This document shows positions 37,143-45,669 of a DNA stretch of 62,310 bases, piece by piece (the stretch's first letter is position 1; the number at the start of each line of letters is the position of its first letter). Both the position numbers and the translations under genes were made by a program. Source of the stretch: Planctomycetota bacterium (lineage in GTDB: Bacteria; Planctomycetota; UBA1135; UBA2386); contig JADLFX010000032.1 in assembly GCA_020849665.1 (NCBI GenBank), positions 1-62,310 on the forward strand, given 5' to 3'. The notes beneath the pieces are model-generated. The model had not been told where the DNA came from, searched no databases, and was given only the letters and a program-made list of their open reading frames with translations.

Positions 37143-38000
37143 ATGCGACCCAGAGACCTGGTCACCACCGATCTCGGCATCGGCCTCGGCCTGCGCAACG
37201 TCCACTACCGGCACATCCTGGACCGGCGGCCCCGCGTCGATTTCTTCGAGATCCTTTCGGAGAACTACATGCACACGGGCGGGCGTCCGCTGCACGTGCT
37301 CGACCAGATCGCCGAGCGCTACCCGGTCGTCATGCACGGCGTGTCGCTGAACCTCGGCAGCGTCGACCCGCTCGATCGCGCCTATCTGAAGGAACTCAAG
37401 GCGCTGCAGGCGCGCTGCCGCGCGCGCTGGGTCAGCGACCACCTGTGCTGGACCGGCGTCGGTGGCGTCGGCCTGCACGACCTGATGCCGTTGCCGTACA
37501 CGCACGAGGCTCTGCGGCACCTGGTCCGGCGCGTGCGGCAGGTCCAGGACCTGCTCGAGCAGCCGCTGATCCTCGAGAACCCCAGCACCTACCTGGAGTT
37601 CGCGCACGCCGACTTCGGCGAGCCCGAGTTCCTCGGCGCGCTCTGCAGCGAGACGGGCTGCGGGCTCCTGCTCGACCTGAACAACGTGTTCGTATGCGCG
37701 AGCAACCACGGCTTCGACGCGGCCGACTACCTCCGGCGCGTGCCCTGGGACCACGTCGTGTACTTCCACCTCGCGGGGCACACCGTCTTCGACACGCACC
37801 GCTTCGACACGCACGACCATCCAGTCAGTCGCGAGGTGTGGCGGCTCTACGAGCTCGCACACCGGCACAGCGGGGGCCGCTCGACGGTGCTCGAGTGGGA
37901 CGCGAACATCCCGGACTTCGCCACCGTGCACGATGAGGCGCGCAAGGCTGCGAAGTACCGGGGAGCGACCCGAGGTCGGCAGCCGGCGGCGAGCCCATGA
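37143..38000 (+). CDS. MNIO-family (DUF692) peptide-modifying iron enzyme, HvfB/BufB-like
   Basis: A 285-residue protein with all hallmarks of multinuclear non-heme iron oxidative enzymes: TIM-barrel motifs VMHGVSLNLG (His65), WVSDHLCW (Asp99/His100), LILENPSTYLEF (Glu145), LLLDLNNVF (Asp178, Asn180), FHLAGH (His209, His213), FDTHDHPV (Asp222, His224, His226) and LEWDANIPDF (Glu251). Known members (MbnB, BufB, HvfB) oxidise Cys residues of a ribosomal peptide to oxazolone/thioamide or thiooxazole groups that bind copper. The next gene encodes the usual partner. No precursor gene lies beside it; the best candidate in the window is at 47446. Confidence 0.93.
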   Translation: MRPRDLVTTDLGIGLGLRNVHYRHILDRRPRVDFFEILSENYMHTGGRPLHVLDQIAERYPVVMHGVSLNLGSVDPLDRAYLKELKALQARCRARWVSDHLCWTGVGGVGLHDLMPLPYTHEALRHLVRRVRQVQDLLEQPLILENPSTYLEFAHADFGEPEFLGALCSETGCGLLLDLNNVFVCASNHGFDAADYLRRVPWDHVVYFHLAGHTVFDTHRFDTHDHPVSREVWRLYELAHRHSGGRSTVLEWDANIPDFATVHDEARKAAKYRGATRGRQPAASP

Positions 38001-38821
38001 GCCGGACGCCGGAGTTGCGCCGGCTGCAGGAGTGGCTGGCGTTGGTCGTGCGCCACCCCGAGTCCGCCGCGGCGGGCATCCGTGCCCGCGTGGCACAGGG
38101 CTTGTTCCCGGTTCAGGACGTCGTGGTGGGCCGTGTCGTCGCACCCGGCAAACGCATGCCGGTGACCGGGTGCCTGCAGGTCTACCACACCGCCTATCGG
38201 GAGCGGCTCTGCGAGGTGCTGGCCGCCGAGTACCCGGCACTGCACTACCTGCTGGGGAAGGAGCGCTTCCGGCGCCTGTGCACCGCCTACGTCCGCCGGC
38301 ACCCGAGCCGCCACCCGAACCTCAACCAGCTCGGCAGACTCCTGCCCGCGTTCGTGGCCAGGCAGCGCCGCCTGCGGGAACACGCCTTCGCCACCGACCT
38401 CGCACGGCTGGAACTCGGCATCTCGCTCGCGTTCGACGCGCCGGTCCGGCCGGCGTTGCACCCGGGCCGGCTGCAGGCGGTGCCCGCCGAGACGTGGCCC
38501 CGGGCGGTGCTGGCCTGCACTCCGTCGTTGCAGCTGCTCGCGCTGCGCTACCCCGTCCACGAGTGGTTCGAAGCCTTCGCGGCTGGCCAGAAGCCGGGCC
38601 GGCCGCGCCCGGCGCGCACGCACGTCGCGGTGTACCGGCGCGAGTACCGCGTCTGCCGGATCGGACTGACTGCCGATGCGTTCGCGGTGCTGGCGTCCAT
38701 CGCGCGCGGCGTTCCGCTTGGTCGGGCGCTGGCGCGCGCGCCGCAGGATGCGGTCGGCGCCTGGTTCCAGGCCTGGGCGGCGGGCGGTCTGTTCACCGAC
38801 GTCCGGATCGCGCCGCGCTGA
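37997..38821 (+). CDS. DUF2063 RiPP partner protein, HvfC/BufC-like
   Basis: A 274-residue protein whose start overlaps the MNIO stop by ATGA. The N-terminal helical domain (LQEWLALVVRHPESA, LQVYHTAYRERLCEVLAAEY, ALHYLLGKERFRRLCTAYV) is DUF2063, which binds the precursor leader and presents it to the MNIO enzyme. The C-terminal half carries a strand-rich domain (VAVYRREYRVCRIGLTADAF) of the kind seen in BufC/HvfC proteins. The pair is enough for MNIO maturation in known systems. Confidence 0.85.
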   Translation: MSRTPELRRLQEWLALVVRHPESAAAGIRARVAQGLFPVQDVVVGRVVAPGKRMPVTGCLQVYHTAYRERLCEVLAAEYPALHYLLGKERFRRLCTAYVRRHPSRHPNLNQLGRLLPAFVARQRRLREHAFATDLARLELGISLAFDAPVRPALHPGRLQAVPAETWPRAVLACTPSLQLLALRYPVHEWFEAFAAGQKPGRPRPARTHVAVYRREYRVCRIGLTADAFAVLASIARGVPLGRALARAPQDAVGAWFQAWAAGGLFTDVRIAPR

Positions 38822-39142
38822 GCGCGACCGCGCCGCTCCTCACGCCGCCTGCGCGGATGGCGTTGGCCGCGGCCAGAGCCTCGGGGAAGGTCGCCGGGGC
38901 GGTCGGCAGGAAGGGGGCGCCCGGATTCCAGGCGGGCGCCGCACCTGCCGCGAGCGGCAATCGATCCCGGCCGGCGCCGGCCTGCATCGGGGCCGACTTG
39001 CCACGAGGAGTACCGTCCGGGCACGGCGAGGCCGTTCCGACCGGCGGTGAGGTCGCGCTGGCGTGCCGGGGAGGGCGGCGGGAGCGATGCCGCAGGGGAA
39101 CTTGCAGGGCGCTGTCCGCTGGACGGCGCGGGGGCCGGCGGA
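38822..39142. other. 321 bp convergent intergenic region
   Basis: This lies between the ends of the DUF2063 gene (+) and the double-VOC gene (-). A minus-strand frame can be read from GTG 39146, overlapping the VOC stop, to 38793 (VIRRPPRRPADSALQ, ending SARSGRR-like), but it has no family likeness and runs into the DUF2063 gene. No clear terminator hairpin was identified. Confidence 0.4.
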
Positions 39143-40150
39143 TCACCGCGGCTGCCGCGCGGCGGCGCTCAGCATCACGCGGTGACCATCCGGATCCCGC
39201 GCAAGGAAGTGCGGGTCCGCGCCGGCGGCGCCGCGCCGCAGGCCCGGCGCCGGCGACACGGCCTGCCCGGCGCGCAACAGGATCGTGGCCAGCGGTTCGA
39301 CCTCCGGGACGCGGACGGTCACCACCCAGTGCCACAGGTCGTTGGCGGCCGTGTCGTCCGGCATCGGCCGGCCGGTGCGCGGGGTCAGGTACTCGAGCAG
39401 CTCCACGCCGGGTCCGCGCGTGCCGCGCAGCGTCGTGATCCTGAGACGTGCCCCGAACACGTTGTTCAGCCGCTCCTGTTCGGCACCGTGGTTGTCGCTG
39501 GTGCCGGCCACCGAGAGGCCCAGCGTGTCGCGCCAGAACGCGAGGCTCCGCTCGGTGTCGCCGACGACGATCGCGGTGTGGTCGATGCCGAGGAACAGGT
39601 CGTTGCCCGCGCGGCGCCACTTCGGATCGCCCTTGTCGGGCGGGAAGTGCAGCACTTCGAGCGCGTGTCCGTCGGGGTCGCGGAAGTAGAAGGCGCGGAT
39701 GCCGCCGGCAGTCGGGTTCGAGGGCGGCAAGGTCTGCGGCGCCGGCGAGGCATGCGCGACGCGATGGCGGCGCAGGTGGGCATAGGCCGCATCCATGTCG
39801 CGCACGACGATCGCGATGTGCTGGAACGAGCGGTCGTTGCTGCGCGCATCGTCCGGCAGACGGCGCCCGCGCGGCGCCAGGAACTCGGTCAGTTCCAGGA
39901 TCTCGTCGCCGAGCTTCAGCCGCGTGCTGTCGGTGCGCAGGCCGAACACGCCGAGCAGACGCTCCTCGTCGCTTCCGGCGCGCTCGGCGGTGTCGAGGAG
40001 CGTGAATCCGAGCACCTCCGTGTAGAACCGCACCGCGGCCCGCAGGTCGGCGACGGTGACGCCGACCTGGACGACCGCGGGCGGGGTGGCCGACTGCCCG
40101 CACAGCGGCAGGGCCAGCAGTCCGGCGAGGACGGCCGCGCAGCGGTTCAT
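39143..40150 (-). CDS. Secreted protein with two VOC (glyoxalase-fold) domains
   Basis: A 335-residue protein with a signal peptide (MNRCAAVLAGLLALPLCGQS). Two vicinal-oxygen-chelate units follow: QVGVTVADLRAAVRFYTEVL to FRDPDGHALEVLHF, and IDHTAIVVGDTERSLAFWRD to ARDPDGHRVMLSAA. The metal positions (His/Glu) of the fold are partly kept. VOC proteins include glyoxalases, dioxygenases and antibiotic-binding proteins; export is unusual. It overlaps the GMC oxidoreductase stop by ATGA and is the last gene of the seven-gene run starting at the DoxX gene. Confidence 0.82.
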   Translation of the reverse strand: MNRCAAVLAGLLALPLCGQSATPPAVVQVGVTVADLRAAVRFYTEVLGFTLLDTAERAGSDEERLLGVFGLRTDSTRLKLGDEILELTEFLAPRGRRLPDDARSNDRSFQHIAIVVRDMDAAYAHLRRHRVAHASPAPQTLPPSNPTAGGIRAFYFRDPDGHALEVLHFPPDKGDPKWRRAGNDLFLGIDHTAIVVGDTERSLAFWRDTLGLSVAGTSDNHGAEQERLNNVFGARLRITTLRGTRGPGVELLEYLTPRTGRPMPDDTAANDLWHWVVTVRVPEVEPLATILLRAGQAVSPAPGLRRGAAGADPHFLARDPDGHRVMLSAAARQPR

Positions 40151-41712
40151 CGGCCGGCCGCCGCGGTCGTCGCCGCACCGAGGCGCTGCAGCAGATGGTC
40201 ACCCACGCGCAGCGCGTTGGCCATGATCGTCAGCGCCGGGTTCACCGCCGCGCTGGACACGAAGAACGAGCTGTCGACGACATAGAGGTTGTCGAGGTCG
40301 TGCGCCTTGCAGTCGCGGTCCAGCGCCGAGGTGCTCGGATCGTCGCCGAACCGCACGGTGCCGCACTGGTGCGCGACGCCGGCCAGCGGGATCCGCTGCG
40401 CGAGGAACAGCGGCTGGCGGAGTCCCCCGCGTGCGCGGGCGATGCGCCGCAGCACCCGGCGGAGCTCCTGCTGCAGCCGCGCGTGGGCCGGTTCGTTGTT
40501 CGGCCGGTACTCGAGCACGATGCGGCCCTGCTCGTCGAGTCGCACGCGGTTGTCCGGATCCGGCAGGTCCTCGCTGGTCAGCCAGAAGTCGACGGCGTGC
40601 CGGGCCACCCAGTCGAGCACCCTGCCCGGCGCGAAAGCCGGCGCGCCGGCCTGCAGCACCACGCGATCCGACTTGCCGACCATCGAGATGTGGCCGAGCG
40701 GCAGGTCCGACCCGGGCGCGCCGAAGTAGAAGTCGTTCAGCGCGATGGTCTTCTGGAAGACCGTCGGATTCGGTTCGCGCGACACCATGAGCATCACCGA
40801 GTTGAGGTGGCACATGTAGTGCCGGCCGACGACCCCCGAGGAGTTGGCCAGCCCGCGCGGATGCCGGCTCGACGCCGACCGCAGCAGCAGCGCCGCCGAG
40901 TTGACTGCGCCGCAGGCGACGACGACGACGTCGGCCGAGTACTCCTCGCGCGCGCCGTCGCGTTCGACGACGACCCTGGTGACCGCGGTGCCCGACGCGT
41001 TGGTCTCGAGCCGCTGCACCATGGCCCCGGTCAGCAGGGTCACGTTCGGCCGCCGCAGCGCCGGCCGCACGCACAGGGTGTCGCTGTCGGACTTGGCGTG
41101 CACGAGACACGGGAAGCCGTCGCAGGTCCCGCAGCGGATGCACGGGCTCGCCTCGGGGCGCTGGGCATCGAGCTGGACGCCGAGGGGCACGTGGAACGGG
41201 CGCAGTCCCTGGCGCACGAAGTCGTCGTGCAGTTGCTGGATGCGTGGCTCGTGCTCGACGCGTGGGAAGGGGTACGGCCGGCCGGCCCAGGGCTCGGTGG
41301 GATCGGCGCCGCGGTCGCCGCGCACGCGGTACAGCTCCTCGGCCGCGCTGTAGTACGGCTCGAGGTCGGCATAGCGGATCGGCCACGCCGGCGAGACGCC
41401 GCCATGGTGCTGCACGGCCTCGAAGTCGCGCTCGCGGAAGCGGAACAGCGCCGCGCCGTAGACCTTCGTGTTGCCGCCGACGCAGTAATGCGTGCCCGGA
41501 TGCAACGCACGCCCGGCGGCGTCGCGCCAGGTCTCGCTCGTCTTGTAGCGGCCCGTCAGGAACACCGCGGCGGGGTCCCAGTTCTGCCGCTCGCGCGGCA
41601 GGAACCCGCCGCGCTCGAGGACCAGGAGGCGCAGGCCCGCGCCGGCGAGCCGGTGCAGCAGCGTGCCGCCGCCCGCACCGGTGCCGATCAGGATGACGTC
41701 GTAGTGGTTCAT
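40147..41712 (-). CDS. GMC-family FAD oxidoreductase
   Basis: A 521-residue flavoprotein from ATG 41712 (ATG 41727 is an alternative). The FAD motif is VILIGTGAGGGTLLHRL; later GMC features include THYCVGGNTKVYGAALFR, the VACGAVNSAALLL segment, and the C-terminal HQCGTVRFGDDP (catalytic His) with VDSSFFVSSAAVNPALT (Asn). A cysteine-rich insert (ASPCIRCGTCDGFPCL) could hold a metal or cluster, as in sugar-oxidising GMC proteins of the gluconate/fructose type. The substrate is probably an alcohol or sugar, given the glucosidase and sugar dehydrogenase in the same run. Confidence 0.9.
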   Translation of the reverse strand: MNHYDVILIGTGAGGGTLLHRLAGAGLRLLVLERGGFLPRERQNWDPAAVFLTGRYKTSETWRDAAGRALHPGTHYCVGGNTKVYGAALFRFRERDFEAVQHHGGVSPAWPIRYADLEPYYSAAEELYRVRGDRGADPTEPWAGRPYPFPRVEHEPRIQQLHDDFVRQGLRPFHVPLGVQLDAQRPEASPCIRCGTCDGFPCLVHAKSDSDTLCVRPALRRPNVTLLTGAMVQRLETNASGTAVTRVVVERDGAREEYSADVVVVACGAVNSAALLLRSASSRHPRGLANSSGVVGRHYMCHLNSVMLMVSREPNPTVFQKTIALNDFYFGAPGSDLPLGHISMVGKSDRVVLQAGAPAFAPGRVLDWVARHAVDFWLTSEDLPDPDNRVRLDEQGRIVLEYRPNNEPAHARLQQELRRVLRRIARARGGLRQPLFLAQRIPLAGVAHQCGTVRFGDDPSTSALDRDCKAHDLDNLYVVDSSFFVSSAAVNPALTIMANALRVGDHLLQRLGAATTAAAGR

Positions 41713-41767
41713 GTGGATGCTGCCCATCGCGTGGCGGGCGTTCGATGCGCGTCCGCGGGTCGCCGTG

Positions 41768-42565
41768 TCAGCCGTTCCAGCCGCAGCGGAAGGCACAGCG
41801 GAATGGGTTGTCGTGATGCAGCTTGGCACAGCGCACGGAGCCAGCGCCGCGCCGGCGCACGAACCACTCGGCAGCGAGCAGCATGCCGGCGAGCGGCGCC
41901 ACGAAGTAGATCCACAGTCCGGTGTAGTCGCCCGCCAGCAGCGCGCTCGCGAACGTGCGCGCCGGGTTGAGGCTCATGCCCGAGACCGGAGCCGCGACGG
42001 TGATGTAGAGGGCCACGAGGGTGCCTGCGAGCAGCCCGGTGCAGCGGTTCCAGCGGCGGCTCTGGCTCGCGCGCAGCACGACGCTCATCAGCACGAACGC
42101 CATCAGCATCTCGGTCAGGAACGCGAGTGGATGACCGGACGGTCCCGGCTGCGTCACGACCCAATGCACCTCAGGGGCGGCGAGCCGCGGGCCGAGCAAT
42201 GCTCCCGCGAGCCACAATCCGGCTGCGCCGCCGAGGAACTGCGCGAGCACGTAGCCGGACGCCTGGCCCGGGGCTACGCGGCCGAGCCGCAGGAAGGTCA
42301 ACGTCGTCGCGGGGTTGAGGTGGGCGCCGCTGCGCTTGCCGAGCGGCGAGTGGATCAGGCCGACGGCGGTCAGGCCCATCGCCAGGCCCATGCACAGGCG
42401 GCGGAGCAACGGCGCGTCGAGTGCCTCGTGCAACGGCATGCCGGGAAGCTCGAGCAGCGTCGCGAAGCAGGCCGCCGAGAGCATGAACAGGCCGAGTCCC
42501 AGGCCGTCGAGCAAGGCCTCGGTGCGCCAAGGAGTGGGGGCAGGTCGCGCCGCGGTCGCGGTCAT
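41768..42565 (-). CDS. Aquaporin (MIP family) with Cys/His-rich C-terminal tail
   Basis: A 265-residue channel with six membrane helices and both NPA boxes (GAHLNPATTLTFL and MSLNPARTF). The start is read at ATG 42565, with GTG 42583 as alternative. It passes water, glycerol or another small neutral solute. The cytoplasmic or periplasmic tail ends VRCAKLHHDNPFRC and then AFRCGWNG, with three Cys and two His in 20 residues, which is not part of the channel and might bind a metal. It lies 30 bp after the glucosidase stop and 55 bp before the GMC gene, all on the minus strand. Confidence 0.9.
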   Translation of the reverse strand: MTATAARPAPTPWRTEALLDGLGLGLFMLSAACFATLLELPGMPLHEALDAPLLRRLCMGLAMGLTAVGLIHSPLGKRSGAHLNPATTLTFLRLGRVAPGQASGYVLAQFLGGAAGLWLAGALLGPRLAAPEVHWVVTQPGPSGHPLAFLTEMLMAFVLMSVVLRASQSRRWNRCTGLLAGTLVALYITVAAPVSGMSLNPARTFASALLAGDYTGLWIYFVAPLAGMLLAAEWFVRRRGAGSVRCAKLHHDNPFRCAFRCGWNG

Positions 42566-42595
42566 GGGCACTTGGATGCGCACCCATGGCCGCAG

Positions 42596-45349
42596 TTACC
42601 CGGCGGCCTGGCGGCGGTCGCGCCCGTGGTCGGGCTGCGGCCGCTCCGCGCGGTCGGCAGGCGCAGGCGCCATGGTGCGGCGTTGCGCCACCTCCTCCAG
42701 ACAGCGGTTGACGAGTGCAGTCCAGCCGGTCTGGTGGCTGGCGCCGCAGCCTCGGCCTGTGTCGCCATCGAAGTACTCGTGGAAGAGCACCAGCTCCTGC
42801 CCGCGCGTGTCCAGGAGCGCAGGCTCTGCACCGAGGCAGGGCCGCCGGCCGTCGGGGTCCGGCAGGAAGAGCCGCACCAGCCGTTCGTTCAGCTCGTGCG
42901 CGACCTCCTGCAGGTTCCGCCAGCGGCCCGATCCGGTCGGGCATTCGACGCGCAGCGAGTCGCCGTAGAAGTGGTGGTAGCGCTCCAGGGCCTCGATCAG
43001 CAGGTAGTTGACCGGGAACCAGACCGGGCCGCGCCAGTTGCTGTTGCCGCCGAACAGGCGCGTGGTGCCCTCTCCAGGCACGTAGTCGACGCGATGCTCC
43101 CTGCCGTCCACGGTGAGCACGAACGGCTGCTCGCGGTGCACGGCCGACAGCGAGCGCACACCGAACGGCGAGAGGAACTCGCGCTCGTCGAGCAGATGGC
43201 GCAGCACGCGCACGAGCTGCTCCTTCGACGGGATCGCGAGCAGGAGGTGGTGGTGACCTTCGCAGTCGCAGGCGCCGTGGCGGCTCACGTGCCGTGCCAG
43301 ATGAGGCCGGTTGGCGAGGAACCACTGCATGCGCTTCTTGAACCCGGGCAGACGGTCGATCACCTCCTGCTCGAGGATCTCGGCCGCGAACAGCGGGATG
43401 ATCCCGACCATCGAACGCACCCGGAGCCGCTGCGGCACGCTGCCGCCGTGGATCTGGTCGTAGTAGAAGCCATCCTGTTCGTCCCACAGGCCGCTGCCGC
43501 CCAGCGTGTTGATCGCGTCCGTGATGGCGACGAAGTGTTCGAAGAACTTGGAGGCGAGGTCCTCGTAGACCGGGTCCTCCTTCGCCAGCTCCAGGGCCAT
43601 CGCCAGCATCGTCGCGCAGTAGAACGCCATCCACGCCGTGCCGTCGGCCTGTTCGAGGTGGCCGCCGGTGGGCAGCGGCCGGCTGCGGTCGAACACGCCG
43701 ATGTTGTCGAGCCCGAGGAAGCCGCCGCTGAAGAGATGCTTGCCGTGCTCGTCCTTGCGGTTGACCCACCAGGTGAAGTTCAGCAACAGCTTCTGGAACG
43801 CGCGCGCCAGGAACGCGCGGTCGCGCGCGCCGCGTCCGCCGGTCATCTTGTAGACGCGCCAGCAGGCCCACGCGTGCACCGGCGGGTTGACATCGCCGAA
43901 CGCGAACTCGTAGGCCGGCAGCTGACCGTTGGGCAGCATGTACCACTCGCGCAGCAGCAGCAGCAGCTGGTCCTTGGCGAAGTGCGGGTCCAGGCGCGCG
44001 AACGGCAGCATGTGGAAGGCCAGGTCCCATGCCGCGTACCACGGGTACTCCCACTTGTCCGGCATCGACACGACGTCGCGGTTGTAGAGGTGCAGCCAGT
44101 CGGCGTTGCGTCCCTGCCAGCGCGCGGCCGGCGGCGCCGGGTGCGCAGGGTCGCCCTCGAGCCAGGCGCGGACGTCGAAGTGGAAGAACTGCTTGCTCCA
44201 CAAGAGCCCTGCGCTGGCCTGCCGGTAGATCAGCCGTTCGGAGGGGAGGAGCCGGCCAGGTGCGACCGCGCGGTAGAAGGCATCGGCCTCCGCGATCCGC
44301 GCGGCGAACGTGGCGTCGAACTTGCTGCCGAACGGAGTGGCGCCGCCGCCCGCGTCCTGCGCCTGCACCAGCCGCAGCTCGATCGTGCGGCTGCCGCCGG
44401 CCGGCACGGTCAGCCGGTACCAGGCCGCGGCCTTGGTGCCCGTGCCGTCGGGACGGACTGCGCGTTCGTCGTCGTGGATCACGCGCCGGTGGAACGCGTC
44501 CTTCACGTACGGCTGTGGATTGGCGCTGCCGAACAGGCGCTCGACGTTGGTTTCGTTGTCGGTGAACAGGAACTCGGGCAGGGCGCCGTCGTGTGGCGCG
44601 GTGAACAGCCGGTATGCGCCCAGCGATGCGTGCTCGGCCACGAGCGTGCCGCCGCCCTCGCGGCGGATGCTCGGCTTCTGCCAGTAGTCCTCGCCGGTAC
44701 GGCCCCAGGACCAGGTGTTGCGGAACCACAGCTGCGGCAGCACGTGCAGCGGCGCCGCCTCGGGCCCGCGATTGTGCACCGTGATCCGCACCAGCACGTC
44801 ATCGGGGGCGGCCTTGGCGTATTCGACTTCCACGTCGAACCAACGGTTGCCGTCGAACACGCCGGTGTCGGCCAGCTCCAGTTCCCGATCGCCCAGGCCG
44901 CGCTCGCGGTTGCCGTGCACGAGCTGCTCGTACGGAAACCGTGCCTGGGGATAGCGGTACAGCCCGCGCAGGTACGAATGCGTCGGCGTCGCGTCGATGT
45001 AGAAGTAGCTCTCCTTGACGTCCTCGCCGTGGTTGCCTTCGGGTCCGGTCAGCCCGAACAACCGCTCTTTGAGGATCGGGTCGCGTCCGTTCCACAGCGC
45101 CAGCGCCAGGCAGAGCCGGCACGCGCGATCGGTGATCCCGAGCAGACCGTCCTCGCCCCAGCGGTAGGCACGGCTGCGTGCGTGATCGTGCGGGAAGTAG
45201 TTCCAGCAGTCGCCGTCGGCGGAGTAGTCCTCGCGGACGGTGCCCCACTGGCGCTCGGCCAGATAGGGTCCCCAGCGCTTCCAGTTCTGCTCGCGCCGCC
45301 GGTCCTCTTCGAGGCGCCGGAACTCGGCCTGGTGGTCGATCGAAGTCAT
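42596..45349 (-). CDS. MGH1-like/GH63-type glucosidase
   Basis: A 917-residue cytoplasmic glycoside hydrolase from ATG 45349, with GAGGAG upstream. It matches the bacterial 'glucosidase' family with an (alpha/alpha)6 barrel of the MGH1/GH63 type: the N-terminal KRWGPYLAERQWGTVREDYS, RAYRWGEDGLLGITDR, and LFGLTGPEGNHGEDVKE; the barrel motifs PWYAAWDLAFHMLPFARLD, FLGLDNIGVFDRS, DEQDGFYYDQIH, and NSNWRGPVWFPVNYLL near the end. It probably releases glucose or works on a glucosyl compatible solute. Located between a small coupled ORF (ATGA) and the aquaporin gene. Confidence 0.88.
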   Translation of the reverse strand: MTSIDHQAEFRRLEEDRRREQNWKRWGPYLAERQWGTVREDYSADGDCWNYFPHDHARSRAYRWGEDGLLGITDRACRLCLALALWNGRDPILKERLFGLTGPEGNHGEDVKESYFYIDATPTHSYLRGLYRYPQARFPYEQLVHGNRERGLGDRELELADTGVFDGNRWFDVEVEYAKAAPDDVLVRITVHNRGPEAAPLHVLPQLWFRNTWSWGRTGEDYWQKPSIRREGGGTLVAEHASLGAYRLFTAPHDGALPEFLFTDNETNVERLFGSANPQPYVKDAFHRRVIHDDERAVRPDGTGTKAAAWYRLTVPAGGSRTIELRLVQAQDAGGGATPFGSKFDATFAARIAEADAFYRAVAPGRLLPSERLIYRQASAGLLWSKQFFHFDVRAWLEGDPAHPAPPAARWQGRNADWLHLYNRDVVSMPDKWEYPWYAAWDLAFHMLPFARLDPHFAKDQLLLLLREWYMLPNGQLPAYEFAFGDVNPPVHAWACWRVYKMTGGRGARDRAFLARAFQKLLLNFTWWVNRKDEHGKHLFSGGFLGLDNIGVFDRSRPLPTGGHLEQADGTAWMAFYCATMLAMALELAKEDPVYEDLASKFFEHFVAITDAINTLGGSGLWDEQDGFYYDQIHGGSVPQRLRVRSMVGIIPLFAAEILEQEVIDRLPGFKKRMQWFLANRPHLARHVSRHGACDCEGHHHLLLAIPSKEQLVRVLRHLLDEREFLSPFGVRSLSAVHREQPFVLTVDGREHRVDYVPGEGTTRLFGGNSNWRGPVWFPVNYLLIEALERYHHFYGDSLRVECPTGSGRWRNLQEVAHELNERLVRLFLPDPDGRRPCLGAEPALLDTRGQELVLFHEYFDGDTGRGCGASHQTGWTALVNRCLEEVAQRRTMAPAPADRAERPQPDHGRDRRQAAG

Positions 45350-45669
45350 CGCATCTCCTCGTGGTGGTCGGATCGTTGTCGGGGCAGCGGCCTGTCGCGC
45401 GGCGGGCACTGGGCCGGCCAGGCGCGCGGCAGGCGCCGGGGTCGACCGCGCGACCAGGCCCGGAAGGCGCAGCCGCGCGGGATGTGCGCCGGCGCGAAGC
45501 CGGCGATCGCGCGGGCGTGGTCGTGCCACGGCCGCTGCGGCGGCTGCAGGTGCGGCACGAGGTGCCGGCGCCGTGCCATGGGCCTCGGATGGCCGCCGGG
45601 GCCATCGGCATCCCGCCATTGGCCGTGCTGCGCCATGGCCTGCCTGCCGCCTCGGACCAGACGGCTCAC
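45346..45669 (-). CDS. Small ORF coupled at both ends between sugar dehydrogenase and glucosidase genes
   Basis: A 107-residue frame whose ATG overlaps the dehydrogenase stop (ATGA) and whose stop overlaps the glucosidase ATG (ATGA). It fills the 316 bp between them exactly. The product is rich in Pro, Arg, His and Trp (RRRHLVPHLQPPQRPWHDHA, GFAPAHIPRGCAFRAW, ending RSDHHEEMR), with no signal peptide and no recognised family. The double coupling supports a real gene; the low-complexity composition counts against it. If not a protein, the stretch would be a spacer that ribosomes cross to reach the glucosidase start. Confidence 0.45.
   Translation of the reverse strand: MSRLVRGGRQAMAQHGQWRDADGPGGHPRPMARRRHLVPHLQPPQRPWHDHARAIAGFAPAHIPRGCAFRAWSRGRPRRLPRAWPAQCPPRDRPLPRQRSDHHEEMR

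Noticed and set aside
38793..39146. Small minus-strand gene after the VOC gene, starting with GTGA overlap
   Set aside because: No family likeness, low-complexity product, and it runs into the convergent DUF2063 gene.
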